From: an uncultured Lachnospiraceae bacterium
GTDB lineage: Bacteria; Bacillota; Clostridia; Lachnospirales; Lachnospiraceae
Assembly (NCBI GenBank): GCA_900551895.1
Contig: URXX01000004.1
Location: 62,001-126,000 of the forward strand
DNA length: 64,000 nt
Direction: 5' to 3'
Shown here: in pieces, positions 44,701 to 53,215 of the stretch
Position numbering within the stretch: the first letter of the stretch is position 1
How the letters are laid out: every line of letters starts with the position of its first letter
Made by a program: the position numbers and the translations under genes
Notes under the pieces: model-generated
Database searches by the model: none
What the model saw: the letters and a program-made list of their open reading frames with translations, nothing else
Told to the model about the DNA's origin: nothing

Positions 44701-47285
44701 AGAGTGCAGATGATACAACATATCACATTACATTGACGAAAGCACCGAAGGACGGAGAAACAATTACGGTTACACCGAAAGATATTAAAGATATGGCAGG
44801 AAATGCAGCGGGCAAGCCTGCGTCTGTAATATATCATAAGGACAATGTCGTTGTTGAGCAGGGCGTGAAAGAGGAAAAAGGAATTACACCTGCTGACAAA
44901 TCATTAAATTCTAAAAATGGATTTACGGTAGCGGCGGTTAAAAAGACAGCAGGCAGCAACGAATCGCTTGTAAAACAAAATACTGAGTATGAGTTAAAAA
45001 TTACGCAAGAGGGAAAAGCAGCCTTTACTTTAAATGGTGCAACGGCAGTTTCCGGCAAAAAGGTGAATGATAACAAAGAACATATCATTGTCGGCGTTAA
45101 AGAAAATAATGGTATGCTGAAACTTTATGTAGACGGTCAGTTAGAAGGCTCTGCTTATAACAAAGAAAACAGATTCCACGAAGTGAGAAAAGCAGACATC
45201 ACAGTGGGAGAAAACGTAACAAAAGCAGGTGTGTACGATACTGCTTACGGATATGACAAAGTGGAAGAACTCTTCAGAGAAGGTTTTGGAAAACTGAAAT
45301 TAAATGACGGAATGGTTACTGTATCCGGAACAGAAGAGGGAAATAAAAACACTATTTTTGATGGAAATAATACAACATACTGGACGAGCCAGAAAGTTAC
45401 AAACGGTGCGATGAATACTTCTAACGCATGGTTAAAAGTGGACTTGGGTGGTATTTACAAGTTAGATCAGGTTGATTACACACCTCGTTTCCACAATAAT
45501 GCAGACAATTACTGGTGCTGTACAGGTAACATTAAAAAATTAGTTGTGGAAATCAGTAAAGACGGAAATACATGGACACCGGTGACGGAAAACGGCGGAC
45601 GTGACCTTTCAAATAAGATTGTCAATAAGAATGACAGTTCGTTCTTCCCGGAAGAGATTAAGTTTGATGAACAGGAAGCAAGATATGTCCGCATCGGTGG
45701 AACAGAATCATATCACTGGGAAAATGCAAATGTAAATAAACAGGTTACGGTTGCGGATTTGGCTATCTATGGAGAAAAGACAGAAAAAGATAATATTGCA
45801 AAAGATAGCACGGTAACAGCAAAATGGACAAAAGATAACACAAACGCAGCAGCAAACAATGACAGACCGATGTCTATGGTTGTGGACGGACAGAAAACAA
45901 ATGTGGACGGCAACTATGGTGAGTTCGGCGCAGATGGTAAAGATGAATCTTCCTATATGCAGATTGACTTGGGATCAGTATGTGATGTGGAGGCATTAAA
46001 TTTATACCGTTATTGGAATAACAACAGAACATACAAAGATACTGTTGTTGCAGTGGCAAAAACAGAAAAAGATTTTGCGGACGGAAAGGCAACAATCGTA
46101 TATAATGCAGATGAAAACAATTTCCATAAGTTAAATGAAGCATATAAAAAAGATAAATATGATGAGGAATATGTGGAATCTTCTGCAGGAAAATCATGGC
46201 AGTTGCCGAAAAACACAAAAGCGCAGTTTGTTCGCGTATATATGCATGGCTCAGAAAGCGGTAAAACGAACCATATTGTAGAGATGGAAGTTATCGGAAC
46301 AAAACAAAAAGATGAATCAGCATCGGTTGATATTACAAAATTAATCGACAGACTGGCAGAACTGGCGGCAGTAGATACTACAAATGCGACACCGGATAGT
46401 GTGGCAAAATTTAATGCACTTGTAAAAGAAGGATACGGCTTAGTTTCAACCGGAGTAAAAACACAGGACGAAGTCGATAATATGCTCAAAAAACTGGAAG
46501 GTGCAGAAGATATATTGGTGTATGAAAAACCACAAATTAACGTAGTTGAATTGGAAAAGGCAATCGCAAAAGCTGAAAAAGTAAATAAAGAACTGTACAC
46601 AACAGATTCTTATCATGCGATGAAAAAAGTTTTAGACGAAGCAAAAGCGTTATTGGAAGAAACTGCAAAAGACCAGCCTACAGTTGATGCTAAGGCAAAA
46701 GCGCTTAATGATGCCATTACAGCATTACAGAAACGCGGTAATACGGACGCCCTTAAGAAACTGGTAGAAAAATACAGAGAATTAAAGGCAGAAGACTTTA
46801 CAACTGCTACATGGAATGTATTTAAAAAAGCGTTTGACGAAGCGGAAGCAATTGTAAATGACAATAGTAACAGTACGCAGGAAAAAGTAGACGCAGTTAA
46901 GAAAGCGCTGGAAGACGCTTACAATTCATTAGAAAAAGCAGATAAAACAGTTGATAAGAGTAAACTGGAAGAAGCGTATAATAAATACAAAGACTTGAAA
47001 AATGATGGCTACACGAAAGACAGTTGGAAGGTATTTGAAAAGGCTTTGAACAAAGCAAAAACTGTTTTAGATGACAAGAACGCAACAGAAGAGCAGGTAA
47101 ATAATGCTCTGGCACAGTTGGAAAATGCAGTGAAGAAATTAGAAAAAGCGCCAAATGGTGGAAATGCAGGCTCAGGTTTTGACGGAGGAGTAAAAACAGG
47201 GGACTCTTCTAATATGATGTTGTGGGGAATTCTTGCAGCAGCGGCGCTTGTTTCCGGCGTGATAGCAAAAAAGAAAAAATACTAA
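41703..47285 (+). CDS. Giant cell-wall-anchored glycosidase, GH36-like (clan GH-D)
   Basis: 1860 residues. Signal peptide ends near VSEAKT. The N-terminal beta domain of the hydrolase (about 38-90 and 275-450) is interrupted by a CBM32-type F5/8C domain (about 100-265). The catalytic barrel has VVDDGW (Asp525-Asp526) and YWKWDGF (Asp641, expected nucleophile by comparison with alpha-galactosidases). Two more F5/8C-type domains follow (about 1195-1375 and 1380-1540), then three FIVAR-like helical repeats (about 1600-1815) and a sortase-like tail VKTGDSS with hydrophobic segment and KKKKY. Likely removes alpha-linked galactose or GalNAc from host glycans; the exact bond is unproven. Start behind GAGAGGAGAAAGG. 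Confidence 0.8.
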   Translation: MKRKLLSSMLAAAMVVTSVFSTALVSEAKTTNGSHGTVEVQQGTNSVTIGNGAIARTFSTKDSKLSTTKIVNKRTGGGKTSFTPGKDSEEFIVRTTKEKSKPIDLPALDRKKWTAEADSYHNGATGAADGPAANLLDGDVNTIWHTNYGGGNNGKGDQEYPHNVVIKLDGSQKFKSFSYTPRKEGETTNGNIKGYELYASNETNPLSAEAKEWGELIAKGNFEYDGANPIYVNLEKECTATQIKFVATSSNNGKNFAGGAEFNLHKDEAPVVKDDREFKASDLTLKDGNDAVKIESTNAQINGKNKTGKKVTFSFKPYEHKGVQYTIDEVLVMYEGDHFMRKYLEISIPEDKQASTAIDYIDLESFKVNQTDKQWTIPRGKGGIVQMEEFKANLGQPIYIQGMFFGCEFPATDTEIVDGTGYMRYYTGKTFDRLKKDNQLTKDGKYVTWQTVAGAARSTENEVIQADFYEYINSIATPSEFRIQYNSWFDNMMKIDDNNILESFIEIDRELNNAEVRPMDSYVVDDGWNAYNNGTIPEREHQKSGAKINESGFWEFNEKFQNELTPSSQLVQKFGSNFGVWVGPRGGYNFYGTLADIIQKSGKGSKAGGSIDVADRVYVENFKKMAIEWQKKFKVNYWKWDGFADMGQYDHFNNLGGADGVPVYSESNHHMTGGYHQMYHVTDLWEAWIDLMEAVRQSEKADGINNLWISLTCYVNPSPWYLQWANSVWLQCTHDQKDADFGTTKMNKQITYRDACYYDFLKNHQFQFPLQNIYNHDPVYGKEGTGMNLNTATDEDFQNYLYMLSTRGTAFWELYYSDSIMTDGKYEITGEFLEWAEKSYHMLKNSKMIGGMPDKTSLGSATSDASKAEAYGFSCFDGKDGIISLRNPSATENKAITFTFDRTIGVSENAGTLDYYLEHSYLLSDPAAQTGKLVYGQKYTVNLKPNEVRILRVSDKKDTTAPEIDRIMTDGDRKVTVKFNEKVSGNLFSVNGLGVASIAKSADDTTYHITLTKAPKDGETITVTPKDIKDMAGNAAGKPASVIYHKDNVVVEQGVKEEKGITPADKSLNSKNGFTVAAVKKTAGSNESLVKQNTEYELKITQEGKAAFTLNGATAVSGKKVNDNKEHIIVGVKENNGMLKLYVDGQLEGSAYNKENRFHEVRKADITVGENVTKAGVYDTAYGYDKVEELFREGFGKLKLNDGMVTVSGTEEGNKNTIFDGNNTTYWTSQKVTNGAMNTSNAWLKVDLGGIYKLDQVDYTPRFHNNADNYWCCTGNIKKLVVEISKDGNTWTPVTENGGRDLSNKIVNKNDSSFFPEEIKFDEQEARYVRIGGTESYHWENANVNKQVTVADLAIYGEKTEKDNIAKDSTVTAKWTKDNTNAAANNDRPMSMVVDGQKTNVDGNYGEFGADGKDESSYMQIDLGSVCDVEALNLYRYWNNNRTYKDTVVAVAKTEKDFADGKATIVYNADENNFHKLNEAYKKDKYDEEYVESSAGKSWQLPKNTKAQFVRVYMHGSESGKTNHIVEMEVIGTKQKDESASVDITKLIDRLAELAAVDTTNATPDSVAKFNALVKEGYGLVSTGVKTQDEVDNMLKKLEGAEDILVYEKPQINVVELEKAIAKAEKVNKELYTTDSYHAMKKVLDEAKALLEETAKDQPTVDAKAKALNDAITALQKRGNTDALKKLVEKYRELKAEDFTTATWNVFKKAFDEAEAIVNDNSNSTQEKVDAVKKALEDAYNSLEKADKTVDKSKLEEAYNKYKDLKNDGYTKDSWKVFEKALNKAKTVLDDKNATEEQVNNALAQLENAVKKLEKAPNGGNAGSGFDGGVKTGDSSNMMLWGILAAAALVSGVIAKKKKY

Positions 47286-47303
47286 ATTAAGTAAATGAAA
47301 GGG

Positions 47304-47331
47304 GCAGAGACAAAAAACCCTGTCTCTTTTA
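47304..47331 (+). terminator. Rho-independent terminator
   Basis: AGAGACA (47306-47312) pairs with TGTCTCT (47321-47327), followed by TTTT. Confidence 0.8.
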
Positions 47332-47363
47332 TGTGGAGGAGAATGAGCTGAAAGGGTGAGAAA

Positions 47364-48137
47364 GTGGTAAAGGAAATAAAACAGAATGAAATTTCTCTTA
47401 TTGAAAAACTGTTTTCCGGCTGGAGCGAAACCATGATTTGGTCGTGTCTGCAGGGGTGTATGGGGAAAGCGTTTGCGGTTGCAGATAAGGAAGAAAAATC
47501 TGCCATGATAACGATTGCAGATTTCTGTTTTTTGGCGGGAGAAGCGGACAGGGAATTAGTCGCATATATTTCTCGGACGACAGAGAAAGATTTTATACTG
47601 ATTGTGCCGCAAAATGAAGAGTGGAATACATATATTGAGAAACATTTTGGAGAACGTCAGGAAAAAACGAAGCGCTACGCAATAAAGAAGGAAGCGGATA
47701 TGTTTGACGTGGAAAAATTGAGACAGTATGCGGAACAGCTTCCCAAAGGTTATATATTAAAACAGATTGATGAAGAATTGTATGATAAAGTGTTAAAAGA
47801 GGAGTGGTCAAAAGATTTTTGTGCCATGTTTTCGGATTATAAGCAGTTTAGGGAGAATGGCGTAGGTGTAGTTGCTCTTTTGGGAGAAGAAGTTGTGGCA
47901 GGAGCGTCCTCGTATACCTTTTATCGTGAAGGGATTGAAATAGAAATTGATACAAAAAAATCGCACAGGCGGAAAGGGTTAGCGACTGCCTGTGGGGCAA
48001 GTCTTATTTTGGAGTGTCTGAAGCGGGATAAATATCCAAGTTGGGACGCCATAGATTTAAGGTCGGTAGCGTTGGCTGAAAAATTGGGATATCATAGAGC
48101 GGAAGAGTATACAACCTATTTTGTCACATTTTCTTAG
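47364..48137 (+). CDS. GNAT family acetyltransferase
   Basis: 257 residues from GTG 47364 behind AAAGGGTGAG. The C-terminal third has the GNAT acetyl-CoA site HRRKGLATACGASLILECLK (about residues 201-220, quoted in full) and the terminal DLRSVALAEKLGYHRAEEY. The N-terminal 130 residues form an extra domain, matching a group of two-domain GNAT proteins of unknown substrate found in Firmicutes. No operon partner: a terminator lies upstream and a promoter follows. Confidence 0.8.
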   Translation: MVKEIKQNEISLIEKLFSGWSETMIWSCLQGCMGKAFAVADKEEKSAMITIADFCFLAGEADRELVAYISRTTEKDFILIVPQNEEWNTYIEKHFGERQEKTKRYAIKKEADMFDVEKLRQYAEQLPKGYILKQIDEELYDKVLKEEWSKDFCAMFSDYKQFRENGVGVVALLGEEVVAGASSYTFYREGIEIEIDTKKSHRRKGLATACGASLILECLKRDKYPSWDAIDLRSVALAEKLGYHRAEEYTTYFVTFS

Positions 48138-48142
48138 GAAAC

Positions 48143-48171
48143 TTGACAAATAAAAGGCAGATGTGTACAAT
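48143..48171 (+). promoter_or_regulatory. Sigma-A promoter of leuS
   Basis: TTGACA (48143-48148), 17-base spacer, TACAAT (48166-48171). Confidence 0.85.
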
Positions 48172-48179
48172 AAAAAGAG

Positions 48180-48563
48180 TTATTAATTAAATAAGATAAT
48201 GACAAGGAAGAGGAGTATTAAGAGCCTATCGTTTACAGAGAGTTGTCGTTTGCTGCAAGACAACAGCGTAATCTCCCAACTCGCCTCGGAGTTCTTTTGC
48301 TGAACATATTTGACTAATATATTGAAAGTACCTCGTCAAGTAACGGTTGCGGAAACAACTACATCGCTAGGTTCGAAAGAACCTCACCAAGCCGATGAGT
48401 TGTGCCTTGTTACTAGACTCGAAAATACCTCGTCAAGTAACATAGGCAGGAGCGGGACTTCCCGTTATAGAAGAAATGAGTGCGTTTTGCGAAAGCAGAA
48501 TGAATAAGAGTGGTAACGCGGATTGACCTTTTCGTCTCTTTTAGGAGATGAGAAGGTTTTTTT
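48180..48563 (+). promoter_or_regulatory. T-box leader, leucine-responsive
   Basis: The T-box sequence GAGTGGTAACGCGGATT (48508-48524) is a variant of the canonical GGGTGGTACCGCG. It is followed by a terminator: GACCTTTTCGTCTC (48525-48538) against GAGATGAGAAGGTTT and a T run to 48563. Uncharged tRNA-Leu would stabilise the antiterminator. CTC at 48285-48287 is a possible leucine specifier; the stem I fold was not resolved. The leader is about 385 nt, longer than usual, because of a repeat-flanked insert. Confidence 0.9.
48329..48441 (+). repeat. 16-nt direct repeats inside the T-box leader
   Basis: TACCTCGTCAAGTAAC occurs at 48329-48344 and again at 48426-48441. Between them ACAACT/AGTTGT, CATCG/CGATG and AGGTTC/GAACCT pair as nested hairpins, so the insert is itself a structured arm. 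Confidence 0.85.
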
Positions 48564-48587
48564 ATAAAGAAATAGGAGGAGAAAATC

Positions 48588-51011
48588 ATGGCAACACCTT
48601 ATAATCACAAGGCGATTGAAAAAAAATGGCGTGAAAACTGGGAAAAGAATCCGGTAAACGTCAAAGCAGATGAAAATGGACAGAGAGAAAAATATTATTG
48701 TTTGGATATGTTCCCATATCCTTCAGGAAACGGTCTTCACGTAGGACACTGGAGAGGTTATGTTATCTCAGATGCATGGAGCCGTTACAAATTATTACAG
48801 GGACATTATATCGTACACCCAATGGGCTGGGACGCATTCGGTCTTCCAGCAGAAAACTATGCTATTAAAATGGGTGTTCACCCGTCCGTATCAACAGAAG
48901 AAAATATCAAAAACTTCAAAAAACAGTTAAATGAAATCTCTGCATTATATGACTGGGATATGGAAGTAAATACGACAGATCCTGCATTTTATAAATGGAC
49001 ACAGTGGATTTTCGTGAAAATGTTTAAAGAAGGATTGGCATATGAGAAAGAATTTCCAATTAACTGGTGTCCGTCATGTAAAACAGGATTGGCAAACGAG
49101 GAAGTTGTAAACGGTAAATGTGAGCGTTGCGGAACAGAGGTAACAAAGAAAAACCTTCGTCAGTGGATGCTTCGCATTACAAAATATGCAGACAGATTAT
49201 TAAATGATCTGGATAAATTAGACTGGCCGGAAAAAGTAAAGAAAATGCAGGCAGAATGGATTGGGAAATCTTATGGTGCAGAAGTAGATTTTAAAGTAGA
49301 CGGAAAAGATGAAAAAATCACAGTTTACACAACAAGACCTGATACATTACACGGTGCTACATTTATGGTGCTTGCACCTGAACACGCTCTGGCAAAAGAA
49401 CTTGCTACAGGCGAAACAAGAGAAGCGGTAGAAAAATACATTTTGGATTCTTCAATGAAATCAAATGTAGACAGACTTCAGGACAAGGAAAAAACAGGTG
49501 TGTTTACAGGTTCTTATGCAATCAATCCGATTAACAATGCGAAAGTACCGATTTGGCTGTCAGACTATGTATTGGCAGATTACGGAACAGGTGCAATTAT
49601 GTGTGTACCTGCCCATGATGATCGTGACTTTGAATTTGCCACAAAATTCAATATTCCGATTATTCAGGTAATTGCCAAAGACGGCGAAGAAATTGAAAAT
49701 ATGACAGAGGCTTACACAGACGCAGTAGGAACAATGATTAATTCCGGAGAATGGAACGGAATGGAATCAGCAGTACTGAAAAAAGAAGCCCCGCACATGA
49801 TTGAAGAAAGAGGAATCGGTAAAGCGACGGTCAACTTCAAACTGCGTGACTGGGTATTCTCACGTCAGCGTTATTGGGGTGAGCCAATTCCGATTGTACA
49901 TTGTGAACACTGCGGCGCAGTTCCTGTTCCGGAAGATCAGCTTCCACTTACATTGCCGGACGTAGATTCCTATGAACCGACAGGTACGGGAGAATCTCCG
50001 CTTGCGGGAATTGAAAGTTGGGTAAATACAACTTGTCCGGTTTGTGGTAAACCTGCAAAACGCGAAACAAACACAATGCCTCAATGGGCAGGTTCTTCAT
50101 GGTATTTCCTTCGCTATGTGGATAACCATAATGCAGAAGAACTTGTATCAAAAGAAAAAGCAGATGAAATGTTACCGGTAGATATGTATATCGGTGGTGT
50201 GGAACATGCAGTTCTTCACTTATTATACTCACGTTTCTATACAAAATTCTTGTATGATATAGGAGCAGTTGACTTTGACGAACCATTTAAAAAATTATTT
50301 AATCAGGGAATGATTACAGGTAAAAACGGTATCAAAATGAGTAAATCAAAAGGAAATGTTGTATCTCCTGATGATTTGGTAAGAGATTACGGCTGTGATT
50401 CGCTTAGAATGTATGAATTATTTGTAGGGCCACCTGAATTAGATGCCGAATGGGATGACAGAGGTATTGACGGAGTATACCGTTTCTTAAATCGTGTATG
50501 GAATCTTGTTATGGACAGCAAGGACGCCGATATAAAAGCGACAAAAGAAATGATTAAAGTTCGCAACAAAATGGTATATGACATTACAACACGTTTAGAA
50601 AGTTTCAGTTTAAATACAGTTGTTTCAGGATTTATGGAATACAACAATAAACTTTTGGACATTGCGAAAAAAGAAGGCGGAGTAGACAAGGAAACATTGG
50701 GTACATTGGCAATCCTTCTCGCACCGTTTGCACCTCATATGGCAGAAGAATTATGGGAACAGTTAGGCAACACAGGAAGTGTATTCCATGCAGGCTGGCC
50801 GACATATGATGAAGAAGCAATGAAAGATGATGAAATTGAAGTTGCGGTTCAGATTAACGGAAAAACAAGAGCGGTTGTGACAATTCCGGCGGAAATTTCT
50901 AAAGAAGATGCGATTGCAGCGGGAAAAGAAGCAGTTGCTGATAAATTGACAGGAACAATCGTAAAAGAAATTTATGTTCCGGGAAGAATTATAAATATTG
51001 TGCAGAAATAA
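48588..51011 (+). CDS. leuS: Leucyl-tRNA synthetase
   Basis: 807 residues, the normal size for a bacterial LeuRS. Class I signatures: GLHVGH (HIGH motif, about residues 49-54) and KMSKS (about 583-587). The CP1 editing domain is present (about 220-410, with TTRPDTLHGATFMVLAPEH, quoted in full), and zinc-binding CPSCKTG...CERCG and CEHCG...CPVCGK clusters are seen. Ribosome site AGGAGG. It charges tRNA-Leu and proofreads; the T-box leader links expression to tRNA-Leu charging. Confidence 0.98.
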   Translation: MATPYNHKAIEKKWRENWEKNPVNVKADENGQREKYYCLDMFPYPSGNGLHVGHWRGYVISDAWSRYKLLQGHYIVHPMGWDAFGLPAENYAIKMGVHPSVSTEENIKNFKKQLNEISALYDWDMEVNTTDPAFYKWTQWIFVKMFKEGLAYEKEFPINWCPSCKTGLANEEVVNGKCERCGTEVTKKNLRQWMLRITKYADRLLNDLDKLDWPEKVKKMQAEWIGKSYGAEVDFKVDGKDEKITVYTTRPDTLHGATFMVLAPEHALAKELATGETREAVEKYILDSSMKSNVDRLQDKEKTGVFTGSYAINPINNAKVPIWLSDYVLADYGTGAIMCVPAHDDRDFEFATKFNIPIIQVIAKDGEEIENMTEAYTDAVGTMINSGEWNGMESAVLKKEAPHMIEERGIGKATVNFKLRDWVFSRQRYWGEPIPIVHCEHCGAVPVPEDQLPLTLPDVDSYEPTGTGESPLAGIESWVNTTCPVCGKPAKRETNTMPQWAGSSWYFLRYVDNHNAEELVSKEKADEMLPVDMYIGGVEHAVLHLLYSRFYTKFLYDIGAVDFDEPFKKLFNQGMITGKNGIKMSKSKGNVVSPDDLVRDYGCDSLRMYELFVGPPELDAEWDDRGIDGVYRFLNRVWNLVMDSKDADIKATKEMIKVRNKMVYDITTRLESFSLNTVVSGFMEYNNKLLDIAKKEGGVDKETLGTLAILLAPFAPHMAEELWEQLGNTGSVFHAGWPTYDEEAMKDDEIEVAVQINGKTRAVVTIPAEISKEDAIAAGKEAVADKLTGTIVKEIYVPGRIINIVQK

Positions 51012-51030
51012 GCCATGCGAATAGAAATAA

Positions 51031-51073
51031 GACAGGACTCCCTATGCTTGCATAAAGGGGGGACTGTCGTTTT
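51031..51073 (+). terminator. Long interrupted hairpin terminator after leuS
   Basis: GACAG-CTCCC-TATGC (51031-51047) pairs with GCATA-GGGGG-CTGTC (51050-51068) around 2-base internal loops, followed by GTTTT. The arms extend outward: AATAGAAA (51020-51027) matches TTTCTATT (51070-51077), so the element is a palindrome of almost 60 bases. Confidence 0.75.
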
Positions 51074-51078
51074 CTATT

Positions 51079-51133
51079 CATAGGGTGACGCCCGTCAATC
51101 GACATGAAGCAGGGCGGAATGGAGGTTGAGCGT
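51079..51133 (+). other. Unexplained structured stretch, possible transposase tail remnant
   Basis: Between the leuS terminator and the small ORF there is CGCCC...GGGCG pairing (51091-51115) and a short open frame reading VTPVNRHEAGRNGG. From memory this resembles the C-terminal tail and end region of some IS200/IS605 TnpB genes. No transposase body is present, so this could only be a relic. Confidence 0.2.
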
Positions 51134-51253
51134 ATGGCTTGTGTAGGAGTGGTATATTTACAGAATAAAGTGCTTGGAAATGTTTCAAGAAGACATGAAA
51201 GAAATGACGCAGATAGTAGAGATATTGTCTGCGTTATTTTTTGTATAGGATAG
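51134..51253 (+). CDS. Possible 39-residue protein
   Basis: ATG 51134 with a strong GGAGG (51121-51125) at 8-base spacing opens a 39-codon frame (MACVGVVYLQNK... ending CVIFCIG) that stops at 51253. It has four or so Cys/Val-rich segments and no known family. The 325 bases between leuS and the next gene hold only this, the terminator and the stretch before it. Confidence 0.3.
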   Translation: MACVGVVYLQNKVLGNVSRRHERNDADSRDIVCVIFCIG

Positions 51254-51336
51254 TGTAAATAATTACAAAGTATGATATGATGAAAAAACAGATACATTTG
51301 AACCTTAAAAACCATTTTTTAGTAGGAGGTATCAAA

Positions 51337-51699
51337 ATGAGAAGATGTCTTTTGGTATGGCAAGTTCCTGTAATAGAGGGTAAATATTATAATCCGATTA
51401 TGTATGCCATTTATATAGGAAAAGCAAAAAAATTTGTAAATGTGTTGAATGAATATTTTAAAGAAAAAGATATGGATTGGGAATGTTTTTTGGATAAATC
51501 AGCATGTACTTACGATGAAGTCTTTTCTTCACAAAATGAGGTGGTTATCTTTGTACCGGAAGCAAAAACAAGACAATGGTTGTATAAAAAAGAATTGCAA
51601 ACTTCGTGTGCGAAAAAATATTATTTAGACTTTACAGAGTATAATGGCGGGCAGATAGATAAGATTGCAAAATTTTTTGATGAGTTAAAAGAGGGATAG
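51337..51699 (+). CDS. Small protein, unknown function
   Basis: 120 residues from ATG 51337 behind TAGGAGG. ATG 51277 further upstream is rejected, having no ribosome site. It is an alpha/beta protein with no membrane segment (MRRCLLVWQVPVIEGKYYNP start). FVPEAKTRQWLYKKELQTSC and YYLDFTEYNGGQIDK are its most distinctive parts. I do not recognise the family. It heads a run of four same-strand small genes, the next following after 17 bases. Confidence 0.65.
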   Translation: MRRCLLVWQVPVIEGKYYNPIMYAIYIGKAKKFVNVLNEYFKEKDMDWECFLDKSACTYDEVFSSQNEVVIFVPEAKTRQWLYKKELQTSCAKKYYLDFTEYNGGQIDKIAKFFDELKEG

Positions 51700-51716
51700 A
51701 GTTTAGGGAGGTTTAT

Positions 51717-52094
51717 ATGTTTAGTTTTAAGAAAAAGGAAAAGAAGCCGCTTATGATTAGGGCGAAAGATGTGTTTTCAATTATCAAATCAGATTATGAT
51801 GAGGGAATTGCTTTTTGCTTAATCGATTTTCTGTCGGAGGGTAGCCAGTATACAATGGGATCGGTGCTTATTCCGAACAGTGAAGAAAAAAAGGAAAACA
51901 TATATTTTGTTTTTGGAGAAAATCGGTATGATACTTATGAGGAATTTGCAGAAAGTGTTGATATTAATGGGATAAAACTTTTTAATGCAGATACGATTAT
52001 AGAAGTTGTGCGTGCAGGAATTATTGACGGAGAAGCAATGTTAAAAAGTCCTTGGGGAGATACCCGACTAGCGAAAATGGCAATTACAGATTGA
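51717..52094 (+). CDS. Small cytoplasmic protein, unknown function
   Basis: 125 residues with a basic N-terminus (MFSFKKKEKKPL) and an acidic alpha/beta body. AGGGAGG precedes ATG 51717, and it follows the previous gene closely, so the two are probably an operon. No signal peptide, membrane segment or catalytic motif is seen; no known family. Confidence 0.65.
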   Translation: MFSFKKKEKKPLMIRAKDVFSIIKSDYDEGIAFCLIDFLSEGSQYTMGSVLIPNSEEKKENIYFVFGENRYDTYEEFAESVDINGIKLFNADTIIEVVRAGIIDGEAMLKSPWGDTRLAKMAITD

Positions 52095-52170
52095 TTTTCA
52101 AAACAATAAATGATGTGAAAAGTTGGAAAATATGTTATTTTATTAGAGAGATGAAAAGAGTGGATAGGCT

Positions 52171-53193
52171 GTGAAAAAAGGCACAATTTTTATGATGCTA
52201 TTCCGACTATTAGGAATCATTACATTGATTTCAGGTGTACGCCTGCTTGGTGGAGGCATTTATAATTATGTAGATGAACATAACCAAAATGATTGGATTC
52301 AAACGACAGCATATGTTACAGATGTGTCCAGTGAATATGTAAGTTCTTCGGGAATAAAACATCGGAGAGGCAGGACGGTCTATGACATTACCTATCAGTA
52401 TGAGGTGCATGGGGAATCGTATTCCGATAAACTGTACAACAGAAGCGAGGTTATGGGAATTGGTGATGAAGTAAAAATAAAGTATGATCCTGATACACCG
52501 AAAAATTCTACCGATATATTAAAGCCTAGCATGAAGAATTTAATAGTATTTTTAATTTCCGGAACAATCTTTACAATAGTAGGATTTTTCCTCTCGGGTG
52601 TATGGGCATTCGTTCAGAAGATGCGACATAGAGGTGAACCGGAAGAGAAAGAAATTCTCCCGCCGGAAGAATATGTATCACCTGAGGAGAGAAGAAAGAT
52701 GCCGCAAAAACAGTCATCTCCGATTGGTCGTAGAACTGTAGTCGGTTTGCTTTCCTTTGTGTGTATATTTTTAGGAATAAGATTGTTTTTAGGAGTTCAA
52801 TCTATCGGTGTGAAAGAGTTTGCTGAAACTGTTCAGAAAGCGGGGTATACAACGACCGATACAACAGAAACATTAAGGCGTGAATGGAAAGTCGGTTCGA
52901 TACTCGAAAGGGCTGTTTCTATTAATGAGGATGATTTGCGAATGGATTTTGCAGTTATGGATACTGAGAAAAGCGCAGATACTTTATTTAACGGTATGGT
53001 GCTTCCGTTATCAGACGGAGATGTGAAAGAACGCAAAGGAAGAGTACATGAATTATATTCTATAGAAAATAAAGAGTTGTATATTGCAAAAGTCCGTATG
53101 AAAAATGCGGTGATTTATACTTCTGTTCGAGTAGAACGTAAGAATGAAATTGTAGAATTGTTGGACAGATTTGAACATTGGAAAGATAAATAA
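52171..53193 (+). CDS. DUF3592-type membrane protein
   Basis: 340 residues from GTG 52171. The ribosome site is weak, AGTGGATAGG. Membrane segments lie near residues 8-28, 123-146 and 190-210. Between the first two is the DUF3592 exported domain: TAYVTDVSSEY, YDITYQYEVHGESYSDKLYN and GDEVKIKYDPDTPKNS, which are its typical elements. A charged proline-rich linker (about 150-185) and a C-terminal exported alpha/beta domain (about 215-340) follow. Function unknown. The next gene starts 22 bases later. Confidence 0.75.
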   Translation: MKKGTIFMMLFRLLGIITLISGVRLLGGGIYNYVDEHNQNDWIQTTAYVTDVSSEYVSSSGIKHRRGRTVYDITYQYEVHGESYSDKLYNRSEVMGIGDEVKIKYDPDTPKNSTDILKPSMKNLIVFLISGTIFTIVGFFLSGVWAFVQKMRHRGEPEEKEILPPEEYVSPEERRKMPQKQSSPIGRRTVVGLLSFVCIFLGIRLFLGVQSIGVKEFAETVQKAGYTTTDTTETLRREWKVGSILERAVSINEDDLRMDFAVMDTEKSADTLFNGMVLPLSDGDVKERKGRVHELYSIENKELYIAKVRMKNAVIYTSVRVERKNEIVELLDRFEHWKDK

Positions 53194-53215
53194 GATATTT
53201 TGGAGGAGATAAAAG

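Noticed and set aside
46010..46600. 196-codon minus-strand frame in the glycosidase gene
   Set aside because: Serine/phenylalanine-rich shadow of the Lys/Glu-rich repeat region.
46540..47150. Helical repeats of the glycosidase considered as a DNA-level tandem repeat
   Set aside because: The units (FIVAR-like) are similar only at protein level; DNA copies have diverged.
47304..47331. Hairpin considered as a riboswitch for the GNAT gene
   Set aside because: Short stem plus T run directly after a stop codon is fully explained as a terminator.
48310..48507. 65-codon open frame in the leuS leader
   Set aside because: It lies inside a T-box RNA whose structure explains the sequence; it has no ribosome site.
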